A stretch of 64,000 nucleotides of DNA, taken from Blakeslea trispora. Lineage: Eukaryota; Mucoromycota; Mucoromycetes; Mucorales; Choanephoraceae. The notes beneath the pieces were generated by a model. The model did not search any database and was not told the DNA's origin. It saw only the letters and a program-made list of their open reading frames with translations. The number at the start of each line of letters is the position of its first letter. Positions within the stretch are counted from its first letter, which is position 1. A program made the position numbers and the translations under genes. The DNA is taken from positions 179,152 to 243,151 of the forward strand of contig JAIWNE010000043.1 in assembly GCA_025331445.1 (NCBI GenBank), given 5' to 3'. Of this stretch, positions 12,770 to 26,070 are shown piece by piece.

Positions 12770-14013
12770 AGTGTCGTATTAATGCAAGTTTTTAGTTAGA
12801 AAGGAGAGAGAGAAAACTAGATTTAAAAATGAAAATAGATGGGCGATTAAAAAATGTCCAACTGGAAGGCTTGTAGCAATTGTCATTTTAAATCTACAAA
12901 TCTCATTATAAGGAATACACCGTGACCGCTAATCCTTACATCTAATCTGAGACTGAAAGTTGCTTGCATAATGAAGGTTTATTTGCAACTGCTTTCGAAT
13001 TTAATACTGTAGTTCTGCCCAACGAGCTCTATAAGAAGGTTCATGATATCCATATGTGCATGAAGATGGCGCTATAATGATACCATTTAACACAGAAATT
13101 CAACCTAGCTACTCTACCATCCGATTTTTCATTTAGAAGACTGGTCTGTTGTATACAAAATATGATCTTACTTTAATCGTAGCTGACTGTTGAAATTGTT
13201 GCCTTTGAAGCATACGTTTTTGATCATATATAATTGAGTGTTTGAGCTCAGTAAGAGCAAGCTATCAATATCAAAATTATAGCAATTTTTTTCAGAGCTG
13301 CTCCTTTCGATCTTGCTTCATGCTCAAGAGACAGGCTCCTGCTTTCATAAAAAAAACTTTCTTTCAGTTCTCATCATCACTATATGTTATAGCAACACAT
13401 CGAATAGTGATGGCTTCGACTATACTTTATATACATCAGTACGAAGCTCTTATTCAGTCTTGCTCAATAAGATACATATTTGGATGACACAAGCATTGAC
13501 TGTCACACGTTTGTGTTGTCTTTTGACTGTAACACCAAAGTGCAAAATCTTCCAGTTTTACCATTCAGAATGACAAGCACACTATGGATTTGACGTTTGA
13601 GGTAGAATTGGTGTAATTTGTTCGTCTCCAAAAGAGTTTGGCGATTCTACCAAGTATGGATAGTTGAATAGTTGATCTTTTCTTAGAATTCGGATCCGTT
13701 TTGTCAGCAAAGTGATTGGAGATTCTAATTGAATATGGTACACATCTTTCTATGTAACTGATTCTATAAAATCCTTTTTTCAGCTAGCTTCTTACTCTAC
13801 GTACAAAAACAACAATAAGCTTTCATAGAGTACGTTTCTGTTAAAGTTCTGTTTACAAAAGTGAGAACATGAATAAAAAAAAATGTTTTTATGTTTCTGT
13901 ATGGGTCGTTGTATCCTTTGTTTGAAAAATGATAACTGCATATTCCTTCACAATTTTAAACAATTTCAATGTGTTGTCATTAGATGTATCTTTAAACAAG
14001 AATATCATCTCGT

Positions 14014-14720
14014 ATGTTATTACTAGTGTTCTCGATAAAGATAATCAGCTGCTCGCTTAAAGCAACAGGCGTTTTTACAACCAGAACAGCCCCTCATGCA
14101 AAAGCCTATATGCATTACTTTCCAATTATTCGTACCCTGACTGAAGTTAATTCGCATCTTCCACTCGTTTACCTAACAAGAGATATCATTGATATGTTTT
14201 CCAAAGAGACGAATCAGTTTACTAGTTGAATTCTCCGATGTCAACCGATGGCCTATTGTCTTTTGATAATTACATCAATGACGACCACTACACCTTTATT
14301 CAAGTGAAGAGCAACAACATCTGTCATATCATAAGCTATGGTGCTTTTTTTGATGATCAGGAATTTGCCATCACCAACGCAGAGAATTTACATGTTTTCA
14401 ATACAAGTTTAATTATGGTAAGGTGCTTCAAGCACAGTGCTCAAACCAAATTTCCAAGTAGCCTATATGAATTACTGGCCCAGCAGATTATTTTTGAATG
14501 AAAATAGCCGTCATGCGGAAGGTATTTGATACTTGATTGCCACATTTACAACCCCAATGCGTCGACTTTATTGATAGCTTTTGAACTCTCGGGTCTGTAT
14601 TGCTCCAAATCCGCTTCCTGTAAGACAATACCAGTCGAATCAGTAACAACCCATAAAATACCTTTAATAAGCACTATTGAGCCATTTTTACCATTCGATA
14701 TACAGGCAATCAGCAGGTAT
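14014..14720 (+). pseudogene. possible decayed UDP-glycosyltransferase-like gene
   Basis: Three consecutive short frames (14014-14229, 14226-14501, 14526-14723) in different phases. The first contains APHAKAYMHYF...LPLVYLTRD...FSKETNQF, which loosely resembles the N-terminal H-x-K...L-x-x-x-G-H-x-V-x-Y-x-T-x-D pattern of fungal UGTs. The third, DCHIYNPNASTLLIAFELSG, could correspond to the following Rossmann strand region. The frames do not join by good splice sites. This is a weak, motif-level reading; the stretch could equally be chance. Confidence 0.2.
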
Positions 14721-16288
14721 TAGTCAATCCGTGCTCATCTATTAGGTCAGCTGCGAGAGCATTTTCCACAAAAGTAAACGCGGAAGGAAAACTATCCCTC
14801 ATATTCCTTCTTGTAGGATTTGGACCGACAGTACTTATAAACAAGTTCAATGCAACTGATCTCTCATCTTAAAAGGTTGGCTGCCGAATTGTATTGTAGC
14901 TACAAAAACATACAGCTACTGAAAGAAGGCATAACTGCTGCTCTGAAAATACAATATGGCTAATAGAGCGTTTGTACATTATTGACTGTTTGGATACATT
15001 ATGGCCTAAAGACCATGGTATGGTTTTGATAGCAAAACGCTGCGATATCATTGCTTCAAAAGTTATTATGTGATGCAGTTTTCTTTCTGATATGGCCATG
15101 GGAAATTATCTTCTCTATATGCTATTAGAGGGCCAAACATTACGTCAATCTTAGGTGAAAAGATCAGCAGTCCTTTGAGCCCGTTTAAGTGTTTTGTATA
15201 CATTGGTCAACTTTTGCGTCCAATTTGTTCGATTTCTGTTATATGTTATTTGATGTACATAGTAATGTAGACGTGTACGGCGCGCAACTTGAATGTCTAC
15301 ATATGTTCTCCACACTATGTGGATTTTCTCTTCAAAGACATTATTTTACTTTGTTTTTGTTTTTCTAAATAATCTATCCTGGATGCAAAACTCTTGGTAT
15401 CAAAACTGCTTTTGCTTCTTGTCTTTCAGCTCTACATAATACTCTGAAACAAATGTCTTACATGTCACATGAAAAAGAAGTAGTCTATCTGTTTCTTTTT
15501 TCTTGTGGAAACATTCCAAGTTACACGACCTAAAGAGCACAATGATATAACAAATATATCCCGAATTGCTTACCTATTAATTCTGTTGATCATAACAGTG
15601 CTTCAACAACCTTTTTAAGCCCCTATCACAAATGAGCCTGAGTAGAGATAACTTGTAGACAAAGCAGTCTATTGTTATTCTGTTGTCAAAATTTGCCAAA
15701 TGAAAATCTTTATTTGATCAGAGTTATGTTCTCAAATTTTCAGATGGTTAGACAAAGTATTGTGGAATTTGTGACCTTGTAATAAACCACAAAGAGAAAG
15801 AACACAAAATTGCTCAAAAAGCACTTTTGCTTCTAAGATCTCAAGATCATCCTCTTGGTTTTTTTCCGTGGTTGATACATATTGATTGTATGATAGAGGA
15901 AGTATCAACCAATATAAAAACACAAGAATAAGGTAATGGAGAGCTAGCTTGTTGCCTGCTCTCTCAAACTAACAAATTGACTCCTACAGCTAATTTGAAT
16001 AGACGTGTTCAAGAATTCAAACAAAACAAGCCCAAAGTTTTTTTTTTTTTTTTTTTGCTTCTAAGTTACAAAGTCCTCTAACTCAGTTTTGATTACTGCC
16101 CATTGTGTCCTCGTGATCAAGCTGGAGTAACTCTGCATCTTTTGTAAAGCCGTCCTTTTGGCAAGTGGATACTAAAGACTCATAGTCACTTGGATTTTAA
16201 TTGCTTTTGGTTTGAAGTGATAGGAGCTTTCGAGCAAGAAAGCCTTTTCTATAATAAAAATAAGCTATCGAATTCATGAACTTCCAAT

Positions 16289-16296
16289 TATAAAAT
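16289..16296 (+). promoter_or_regulatory. TATA box of the phosphatase gene
   Basis: TATAAAAT is 65 bases before the ATG at 16354, with a pyrimidine tract between them. Spacing and context fit a core promoter. Confidence 0.5.
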
Positions 16297-16353
16297 CGGG
16301 TCACACAAGTTCATTTTCTTCTTTTTTTTATTTCTTTCTTGTTTAGTAAAATA

Positions 16354-17688
16354 ATGAAGCTGAGCATCCATTTTCTTCCTATTGTAAAGACCATCTTACA
16401 AATACTGTATCTCCCTGATAATGGAAGTTCTACAATCGTTAAAGAGACACGCCCTTCATTCACTTTAGAATGGATGATGAATCATACAGGGTCAAATGGA
16501 AACTATGTTTTGCCGCATAGTGAGGATCAACTTACAAATTATCAGACAGAGCAGATACAACTAGTTGTTCGTCATGGTACGCGCTATCCAGTTCATAGTG
16601 GTATGGTGGCAATTAACAACGCGCTTGATATATTAAACACAAGCTCTAATCGAGCCTTGGTTGGTTGGATTGATAAGTACCACAACGACTATCTATTTCG
16701 TCGCACAGGCCAATTAGATCTCCACGGGCAACACGAGTTGTATTTGATGGGACGCCGATTTAGCAATTGCCATAAGGAGTTTGTAAGGCAGCTTATTGAT
16801 CAAGACACTTTAACAACACGAATGCACATATCTGCATCATGGTCGAGCCGAACACTACAATCAGCCTATGCATTCTGTTTGGGGGCATTTGAGCAGATAG
16901 GTACATTGGGGCCAGCTAATGTCATTCCAGCGCCTATCTTCAGTCAAGGCAAACAAAATGATTCTCTTATCTCACCTCACAAATGCTGCCCTAAATGGCA
17001 GAAGGAAGTGAAATTAGCAACAGAGCATCGCCTTACTCCCATAATCGACCGTTACGTAGTACCTATAGCTCAGCGCCTTAGTAGCCGACTTGCATTGTCT
17101 ATTACAGTGACTGATGTACTAAACTTTTTCGAAGGCTGCATGTCAGATGTTGCTTTAAAACACACTGTAGATACTTTTTGCAAGGTTTTTACAAAGCAGG
17201 ATATATTGGAACTGGAATATATCGATGATATGAAGCACTACTACAAGTATTCTTATGGACTACCTAGACTCAATAGTGATATGGCATGCGATTTAGCTAA
17301 AAACATCCTGCAGAATATAAATGAGATTGACAGCCATCCTCAAACCGCAACGAAGCTTGATGTTAAAGTTGGTCATTCAGAAACGCTTTTACCTTTGAGG
17401 TATTTTCTAGGTCTTTATAAAGATCATGAAAAACTATCACAAAATACAACAGATGAGCAAATTAAGAGAAGAGTATATCGCCTCTCTAACTTTGGCTTTT
17501 TCGCAAACAATATGGCATTCGAATTTCTTGTTCATAAATTAACTAAACAGAAGTTTGTGCGTGTTCTAGACAACGAAGTGCCTATTCGGATTCCTGGATT
17601 TAACAAAACTGTCATTACAGTAGACCAATTCCGTTCTTTTATGGAGCCTAAGCTGCGGTGTGACTTTACATCTTTCTGTGCCCTATGA
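16354..17688 (+). CDS. histidine acid phosphatase, multiple inositol polyphosphate phosphatase (MINPP)-like
   Basis: Single-exon gene of 444 aa starting at the first ATG after the TATA box. The catalytic RHGTRYP motif is at residues 73-79 (nucleophilic His74). The distal proton-donor motif appears as GHSETLLPL with His341, where MINPPs have HAE, so the Glu is kept. A hydrophobic N-terminus (residues 1-20) could be a signal peptide or anchor. MINPPs and phytases remove phosphates from inositol polyphosphates in the secretory pathway or outside the cell. The gene lacks introns, unlike most neighbours, which could reflect retroposition or simply intron loss. Several Cys near the C-terminus fit disulfide bonding. 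Confidence 0.82.
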   Translation: MKLSIHFLPIVKTILQILYLPDNGSSTIVKETRPSFTLEWMMNHTGSNGNYVLPHSEDQLTNYQTEQIQLVVRHGTRYPVHSGMVAINNALDILNTSSNRALVGWIDKYHNDYLFRRTGQLDLHGQHELYLMGRRFSNCHKEFVRQLIDQDTLTTRMHISASWSSRTLQSAYAFCLGAFEQIGTLGPANVIPAPIFSQGKQNDSLISPHKCCPKWQKEVKLATEHRLTPIIDRYVVPIAQRLSSRLALSITVTDVLNFFEGCMSDVALKHTVDTFCKVFTKQDILELEYIDDMKHYYKYSYGLPRLNSDMACDLAKNILQNINEIDSHPQTATKLDVKVGHSETLLPLRYFLGLYKDHEKLSQNTTDEQIKRRVYRLSNFGFFANNMAFEFLVHKLTKQKFVRVLDNEVPIRIPGFNKTVITVDQFRSFMEPKLRCDFTSFCAL

Positions 17689-18802
17689 AACATGTTTGAT
17701 CCATCAATAAGAGGTATGAGAGTAAGGAAACAGATACGCTAGAATGAACATAGGCTTTATTTTTGTATCTTTTGGTCATTGTAGTCAGTTTAATATTCTG
17801 CAGTCGCATAATTTTAGTTCATTTTCATTAAACAGAGACGAATTTGAAGACAGCTTATTGCAACAGTATCATATTTTTAAAAAGCTCTTTCTTAAAGCAT
17901 CAAACTCTATTTGTAGGAAAAGCATGTTGCCTTTTTCAAGATATCCGCTTATTCATATGTTTTCTTTAAATAACAGATCTGTTAATGCAGAATAAAACGC
18001 ATCTTTATTGAGTTTTGAAGAAATTTAGTGAGAACAAACAGATTCCCTTTATTTGGATTGTTTCATAGCCTAATTCTTATTGTTACATCTAAGCTAATCA
18101 AAGTTTAGAAGGTACGCCATTGATTCCAAGTGATTCTTGCTCAACCATGTTGTCTATCTATTCTAATACAGTTCTTGCATATGGCACGGTAGATCTTATA
18201 ATGAAGATGCCAAAGATCAAATACAATTGAGAAATTTAAACTAAATGCAATTTCAAAATGAATTGTAACGTTTTTCATAATTCTTCATTACTGGCTTTTG
18301 AAAACCGGGTTTTTGTTTCTTTTTATAGGAAATGTGATGCTAGTTTATACAAAAATAGAAAGATTTGGTACACTGAAAACGAAGTTTAGCCAATTGGTGC
18401 TTGATGAGATTAAGAGCATATAGCTCTAATCAATCAACTCAGTATGTCGTATTGTTCTTCTATTATGACCAAACAAGCATAGGTGATTGTTCTAAAAAGG
18501 TTGCTGACACACAAAGAAAATTTCTTTTTGTTAAAAAAGATACAGAAATTATGATCAAAAGTCGTGGTGACACATACGCGATTAATAAATTTTTGTACCT
18601 GTCAATGTGTACCAAAATATAAATAATTATTAATAAGAGTTTAATTGTGATGTATACTTTCTTACTTTCATTTCTCTCGTCTTTTCCCTTCCTTTCCTTT
18701 TAGATATCCTTTTTCTTTCCTTTGTTGTTCTTTTACATAATCCCCTCTTAACACTTTATTGCCACTTCCTTTCCTTAAATACCAGCAAAAAAGTGGATGT
18801 AA
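17689..18802. other. intergenic, no supported gene
   Basis: About 1.1 kb, AT-rich. Frames at 17744-17995 and 18401-18622 show no motifs or bias and are considered chance. Confidence 0.55.
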
Positions 18803-21800
18803 ATGACCCAACGTAATATTTTCTATATAGTTGCCGCAGGCTTTTCTGCACTGTTGCTTCTGACTTTTGTAGGCGCTATCTCTGATCACAACAAAATCCC
18901 GAATGTAAAGCTTCTTTCTTACAATCTTATGTAATAAAACAAACATGACAATTAACTTTTAGGCTTGATTTCTTAAAACAGATTCCGACATCGACTCCAA
19001 CGTCAATTTCACCTATTTATCTTTCGCAAGCAAATCAGGCAATTGAAAAGCGAGATGAAGATAATACAAGCAGCATTGAAAGTGATGACGATAAAGTAAC
19101 GAAGAATTGAAAATTTTATTGTCAAACACTTGAGACTAACTCGATCAAAATCAAACAGAAATCTACTACCGAGCCGATTTTAAGTACTGAGGCAAAACAG
19201 AGCACTAAAACAACCTCAAAGCCTATCACAACTATAACTTCTAAAAAATCTCAGAGCAAGCATACCGTCACTAATCAAGCCATTGAAACTTCAGTATCAA
19301 AAGAGCATCATTCTACTCGTAGCAAAGATTCGGCAGGTATGAATTATTTGTTTGATTGGCCTATTTTATTATTTTTGAACTGACAGATCAATGAACATTA
19401 AGCTAGTCGAACCTCTTCACATACTTCGACTATTACTGAAAATAGAAAAACAAAAATCTCAGGTACCAATTATTCCAAATCGAACGAACAAAAAGAGAGC
19501 TTAACTACTACATCTGGTAAGTTATACTCCAATAAATTAGATAAAAAAAAATATTTTGTCTGATCTAACCTTTTCGGATTTACTTATGCAGGAACCGCCG
19601 CTACTGCTTCAACCACCGACAAAAAAGTTCCTAATGCCCATACCACAAAAGCTTATGAGAAGCCTGAAGCTACAGAAAAGGCTAACAAGGAACACGATTC
19701 AGGTTTACTTGGCCTCCTCTCTCACAAAAAGACGACTACATCTGATCCTTCGGCCAAGAAGACAACTGCAAAACATGCCTCTAGCACTGACCATACTGTT
19801 CATTCAAGCTCATTGCTGAGTGCTGGCCTTGGTTTAGGTGGGGATTCTTTGTTAGGTGCTCATGTTGGCCTAGGCGACGATGACTCCTTATTAGGTGCTC
19901 ATGTTGGACTAGGTGGTAAAGATTCTCTTTTAGGTATTGATCTTGGACTTGGTTCAGGCAAAAAACATACTACCAAGGCAGACGATGATTCAGATTCATC
20001 AACTACCACTGCTACTAATGACGAGCCTACATCTACAACACATCATTCTACTAAGACTACATCTGACAATGATGACGAACCCACATCTACAACACATCAT
20101 TCTGCTAAGACTACTGCCACCGGGGATGATGATGATAATTCTCTACTTGGTATCTCCATTGGTCTTGGTGGTAGTGGCAAGAAGTCTACCACTACTGAAG
20201 ATGACGAGCCTACTTCTACCAAGCAATCTGCCAAACCTACTACTACCAATGATGACTCTCTTCTAGGCATCTCTGTCGGTCTTGGTGGTGGCGGCAAGAA
20301 ATCTACGACTGAAGACGATGAGCCCACAACCACTAAGCAATCTGCCCAACCTACTACTACCAACGATGATAATGACTCTCTACTTGGTATCTCCATTGGT
20401 CTTGGTGGTGGTGGTAAGAAGTCTACCACTACTGAAGATGACGAGCCTACTTCTACCAAGCAATCTGCCAAACCTACTACTACCAATGATGACTCTCTTC
20501 TAGGCATCTCTATTGGCCTTGGTGGTGGTAAGAAGTCTACCACTACTGAAGATGACGAGCCTACTTCTACCAAGCAATCTGCCAAACCTACTACTACCAA
20601 CGACGACTCTCTTCTAGGCATCTCTATCGGTCTTGGTGGTGGTGGAAAAAAGACTACTACTAGCGATGACCCTCTTCTGGGTATCTCTATTGGTATTGGT
20701 GGTGGTGACAAAAAGACTACTACTACTGAATACGATGCGCCCACAACCACTAAACAATCTCCAAAGCCCACTACTACTGAGAATGTTGAGCCCACAACCA
20801 TCAAACAGCCTGTCAAGACTACCACTACTGAATACGATGAGCCCACAATCATCACTAAACAACCTGTCAAGACTACCACTACTGAATATGATGAGCCCAC
20901 AATCACCACCAAACAACCTGTTAAGACTGCTACTACTAATGAGCCTTTGACAAGTGTCTTTACTAATTCGGTCGAAAGCAAGAAACCTATTACTACTGTT
21001 GTCGATACTACTGATGCTTCTACCAAAATGATTACAGAGGTTCATAAGACTACTACAGCAAATGACGGTGTAGTCACTACCACTGCTCATGATCATAAGT
21101 CTACCACTACAAGTGATGTTTCTGAGCCCACTACAGCCAGAACTCCTGCTAAAACTACTACCAGTCAAGCTGATAAGGTTGAGCCTACCATGACTACTTC
21201 TGAGCCTACTACAGCCAGACCTCCTGCTGAAACAACTACCAGTCAAGTTGATCATGCTGAAAGCACTACTACTGATATGAACAATAGCTATACCACTAAT
21301 AATGTAATAACTTCATCAGCTGACCATCCTACTCAAACTGACAGCCCCAATACCCAAACTATCAGCGCTAATGCTCCAGAAATAACATATTCACAATCTT
21401 CAGTTACATCGACTTATAAATATCAAACTTTATCATGGCTAACTGAGAAGTTCATCTACACTACCGAGTCTGTCGCAGCTTCTACCACAACTGCTGTGCA
21501 ATACACCTTGACCGCCAGTGGTACCGGAAGTTTGCCTACAACCACGACCAGAACGGAAAATACTCTTCCACAATTCATTACAGCTAATATTAACGCTGTC
21601 ATTCCAGGTAAGCTCAAACAAGAAATCGTACTAATATTGATACTAACAGATCTTGCAATATGTATTTTTTTTAGACACAAGTGATATTACACATGTTCGA
21701 TTCAATGATATTTTATACGATACACTTGTGAAAAATGCTGTGCTCACTGCTCAGCTTGTTCAAGAAATTCCAAGTATATTGAGTAACACACTAGTGATAA

Positions 21801-22470
21801 CTCTTGACGATGTCATTGTCTTAACTATCACTCAAAGTTTGGCTTCCACTGTCAACGTAAATCAAAAAAAGCGATCTGTTGGAGCAAGTGATGGTATTAT
21901 TGTCACTATGGCTCTTCCAAAGGACCAAATTCCAGAACTACAGTCTGATATATATAACGCAAGTAGTACTCTATATCATCCATCCAATGGTCAACTGCCA
22001 ACATTCATTGATCGTACTTATAACATAACTAGCTTTGCAGCAGGTAAGAAAAAACAAATAGAACCAAACTTATCTAGATCACTGACTTTATTTTTTTAAT
22101 AGTATCACCTAGTACTTCAGGTGATACAATAAGTAACCCTAATGGTGATACAGACGTTCACGCAGGCAACGGTGGCACTAGAAATGATGATGACAATACT
22201 GCCGATGGTTTAGATGGAAATAATAAGCTCTCTAAAGGCGCTATTATTGGTATCTGTATTGGTGTAGGCGCCTGTGTTTATGTTGCAGCTAGCATTGTTG
22301 GTGTCAAGGTCTACCAAAGCCGTAAAAAGAAGAAGGAGAATGATGCCATCGAGCAGCATATGGTGTTTGCAGACAGTATCTCTTCTCCTGTGATGCAAGA
22401 AAATTCACTTGGATGGGCACCAACACCATATCAACGCAACCAAATCCACATGTCTCATCTATCCTATTAA
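18803..22470 (+). CDS. Msb2-like signalling mucin (Thr-rich repeat single-pass membrane glycoprotein)
   Basis: Seven exons (18803-18904, 18982-19095, 19159-19336, 19403-19516, 19592-21607, 21675-22043, 22103-22470) join in frame to 1086 aa. The N-terminus is a signal peptide or anchor (IVAAGFSALLLLTFVGA). Then comes a Ser/Thr-rich region with about seven imperfect repeats of about 40 aa built on DDSLLGISIGLGGGKK and STTTEDDEPTSTKQSAKPTT, surely heavily O-glycosylated. A folded extracellular domain follows (VRFNDILYDTLVKNAVLTAQ to ASDGIIVTMALPKDQI and SSTLYHP), resembling the membrane-proximal domain of Msb2. Near residues 1010-1030 lies one TM segment (AIIGICIGVGACVYVAASIV), then a basic 60-aa cytosolic tail. 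Msb2 mucins sense the surface and feed Cdc42/MAPK pathways. The Msb2 assignment is moderate. Confidence 0.7.
19813..20750 (+). repeat. tandem in-frame coding minisatellite of the mucin gene
   Basis: Units of about 105-130 nt, each encoding a DSLLGISIGLGG block, a basic GKK, and a Thr/Asp/Glu block. Several copies (around 20140, 20250, 20375, 20490, 20605) are almost identical. Shorter related units begin at 19830 (LGAHVGLGGDD). Such arrays expand and contract readily. Confidence 0.85.
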
Positions 22471-25400
22471 ATGCTAATTCCTAATTTTAATACTTCAAAA
22501 ACTCTTTAATAATGCCATCTAAAACTTACTAGAACAACATAATTCCAGCTTATCTGTCATGAATTCATAAATCATGTATTTAAAATAGAAGATCGCTCTT
22601 TTAATAATGGTTTATTGTCTTTGAGTTTAAAGTTGCATCAATTTAATTAAATTCATACCTTCATTTAGCTAAAGTAAGCAGAATGTACAACTTGTTGTTT
22701 ATATGCTAGAATTGCTTATGAATCAAATATATATATATTATTTTCTTGATTGGTTTCAGCTTAAATGTGTTGTGAAAAAATTCATATATTCAAGGCTGTA
22801 ACCTTGTACTGTAGATTACTTGAGCAACAAGATCAAATTGTAATCCCGGGTAAATAGCTTATACAGCCAATGAAGTTTCTTTATTAAGGTGTTGGGATGT
22901 GAGTTAGGGCTTGAGGCTTTTCTAAACAAGGAAGCCAAATCTTCTAAATCCTATACTTTGATTTGTGGGTCTACTAGTTTTTTTTTAGTTTGAAAATGAA
23001 CCACAAACATACACTGATATTGAACCATTCATTCATAGCCGCTGAAATTCCTGAAACAAGACAACGGCTTGCTTTGACACAATAAGAGGCTACCATTTCG
23101 TATTGTTTCTTTGTTCTAGATTGTAGCTGAAAACCAAATAAAATGAACGCCTAGAATCGAACCGCTAATTAAGTAATCCTTTTTTGTTAAGTTGCCCATT
23201 TGAGCTGATAAGGTTGATTAAGCTATCAAGATTTTCATCTGTATGTATGCGAAATTAGTTAGTCCGACTACTATGTAGATTTGTGTGTCTACCAAATACG
23301 TGCGTCCTGTCTATCTCTATGCTGATTTAGCTTTAGGCGTCGCTATTTCTTTAGGCTTTGGATCGTTTCTAGAAGCATGGATGAGCATGATTTCATATAA
23401 TTGGGAAACTAAAATCCCATTTGCGATTGTTACATCATTCATGCCTGTCTTATACACTGCTACAATAGATCTCATTCTGGACCTCCTCCTCCTAGTCAGA
23501 CATAAGATCAATAAATTAATCTTTGCATAGTTTTCGGAGAACACTTTGGATGTTTAGTGGGGTATCCTTACCGTTTACCCGAATGAACATCACCTTGATG
23601 CCAATAACATATACTATGACAGTAAGCTTTAAAATGTCACTTTCGGATAGGTAAACTTTCTATTGTGTCACAACTGTAAGTATCTAACATGTTTCCATTG
23701 CACTGTTCTCGGTCATTTCGGTTACATGATCAGCTCAAAAATCTTGATCCATAGTGTTTTGAAATTTCTCGTCTTTAAATAATAACAAAGCCAAGGAGAC
23801 AATGCTACTTAATAATTCTGAGTCGAAACGAGAGCGTAGTTTTGATAAAGATCATGAATAAAAGTCTAGCTACAAATAGATCTGCAAGTAATATGGTATA
23901 TGATTGCCTGTATCATGCTAAAGAAACTGAAGATCAAAATTGTGTGAGCTAGAAAGCAGCTACGTTTTGATGGACTACAAGTGACAATTATTACTTTTTT
24001 TTTATGCGTATGAATACTCCAGAAGTGACCCTAGGCAAAAGATGTTAATGTTGCTTGTGCCAATACAGGAACACTGTAAATGAATCTGAATCACTTGGCT
24101 TACTATCGTCCCGGGTAATCAAAGAGCAAAAGTATCATGAGTCTTATAATACGACAAACAAGCATATTGACATTAATGAAGAACATATATCAATGATATA
24201 AACTTTTGTTGTTATTCTGTGTATGCGCAATATGAGTGATAAATATGGAGAGAAGAGTCTGTATCAAATAGGCTAAATGAGTAAACTCCCTGAATGGCAA
24301 AAAAAAAAAAAAAAACATCATTTTGGTAAGATTTCTACACTATATTATGCTATGGAGCGATTTGATGGATTTGGCTTTGTTTTCGTTTGTATAATGTAGC
24401 TTGTAGATTAATTCCCAAGTAGGAGAAGGCTTATCAAAGTTGCAATATTAATTGGATAACAAAGTTCAAAAGTCATAAAATGAAGAAATAATTTCGTTGT
24501 TGATTTCCTTGGTTCTCTTATTAAGCTGAGAACAAACAAAGGTCAAGTCTTAATGATGCGCTGATCAACATAACCGCTTGCCACATAAGTTATATACACT
24601 GATATAGTCAACTCGTATTTACTGATTTGCTCCTCTGATATCTCTTTTAGATTTCAGATGTACCTAATGCACAATGGTCGCTTTATTTAAGAGTGCTCAT
24701 GTTCTTGGGAAATACACTATTATATTATATACTCTTCATTTACATGGCATTTTAGCGCTTGAAGCGATTATAAGTCAAAGTATTGTTATTCTTATATTAT
24801 ATGCTCTTGTATCAAACAATCTTAAAACAAGCGACTACTGTAAATGTTCTTTTTGACAGTATCTACTGTATCATACACAGACTCTAATTTTTTTTAAATC
24901 AACTGCTCTCTTTTTAAAATTAGTCACTTGTAGCTACTCATTTCTCCTAATGAAAGCACCAGACAGCTGTTGGTTCAATTTCATTGCACTAGAAGATATT
25001 GTTCTATTATTTAAATACACAATAGTTGCAAAAATGTTATGTCCTACCTTGTACTACTTGACAATCGCACATTTTTCAAAGATAGAAATTTAAATCATGC
25101 AAATACAAAAGTTCATAGATCAAAATGTAAACTGTTCAGATTCGAGACAAGTATTGCTTCAAAAACAATCATGAGATATGTGGTAAGGACAATAGATCTG
25201 CTATACAAACCTACTTGCGCTAAGCAAGAAAGATGGAATAAACCATGCACAGAAAAGTAACGAAAAAAATAAAGAACAATAAATAGAAGTTCTTGCTACT
25301 GTCATGCCATTGGAAACAAAAAGCTTTGATTAACGTCATGTAGAAGGACTTCAGTCTTTCGAATAGAAATTATCTAATAGAAAAGTTAATAGACACAACA

Positions 25401-26070
25401 GTTAGATATATTTGGAATATCAGCGTCTATAACTAGGTTTTTCTACCTTTGTATGTTTCTGGTCAATACTCTTATCAGCTTTAGCTCATGTTCCAATAGC
25501 CTCCTGAAATATTGCATAACTGGCAACAGAGCAAAAACAAAAAGGAAAGATGGTAAACAAGTTTTTTTTTTATTTATTTATTTATATATAGAAAGTGCTC
25601 TGTGTGATTTGACAGTCATCAGGAACATTTGTTTAGAATTGACTCAGCTCAGAACAGCTGCCCACCAAAAAAAAAAAAATATCATGCTTAAAGAACCGCC
25701 ATGATAGTTTTCAAGTCCGCAAGGTACAGAGTTAGGCTTTTGTTTTCCGCCAACAAAAAAAGTTGATCATCACGAGTATGTCCAATAACTATGTTGTAAT
25801 GAATAGCAATCTGTTCAAGTCTTAGCAATAAACAGCCCAAAACCAACCAACCAGCCAAAAGATATAGGAGTTGCTTTGTACTAGAAGTTTAGATATACAT
25901 AAATGTGTGCATCATTGTATGCTCTTTCAATGGTTGTAAAGGAGAAAAGTAACCACCTTCTTTATTAAGTAATGGATCCATATAAATATTAATCAATTAA
26001 AATTTCTTTTCTTCTTCTTCTTCTTCTTTCTTCTTTCTTCTTTCTTATATCTCTTAACTTAACTTTACAT
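22471..26070. other. gene-poor region
   Basis: About 3.6 kb. A hydrophobic 81-codon frame at 23285-23530 (RPVYLYADLALGVAISLGFG...) has no recognisable family and could be a relic of a membrane protein gene. Other frames are short. A CTT-rich microsatellite at 26004-26045 lies just before the RabGAP start. Confidence 0.5.

Larger units (their letters stand above)
12770..16353. other. gene-poor region
   Basis: About 3.6 kb of AT-rich sequence with only short, frame-broken ORFs. One stretch (14014-14720) may be a decayed gene and is listed separately. A 17-T run lies at about 16040. The last 70 bases hold the promoter of the phosphatase gene. Confidence 0.55.

Noticed and set aside
18401..18622. 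73-codon plus-strand frame before the mucin gene
   Set aside because: No motif, no initiation context and no splice partner; consistent with chance in AT-rich DNA.
20097..21255. Long minus-strand frames opposite the mucin gene
   Set aside because: They are shadows of the repetitive Thr/Gly codons; the plus frame has signal peptide, splice sites and TM segment.
23140..23170. Minus-strand B-box-like sequence (GGTTCGATTC) suggesting a tRNA
   Set aside because: No T-stem pairing, no matching acceptor stem or anticodon arm within 80 bases upstream.
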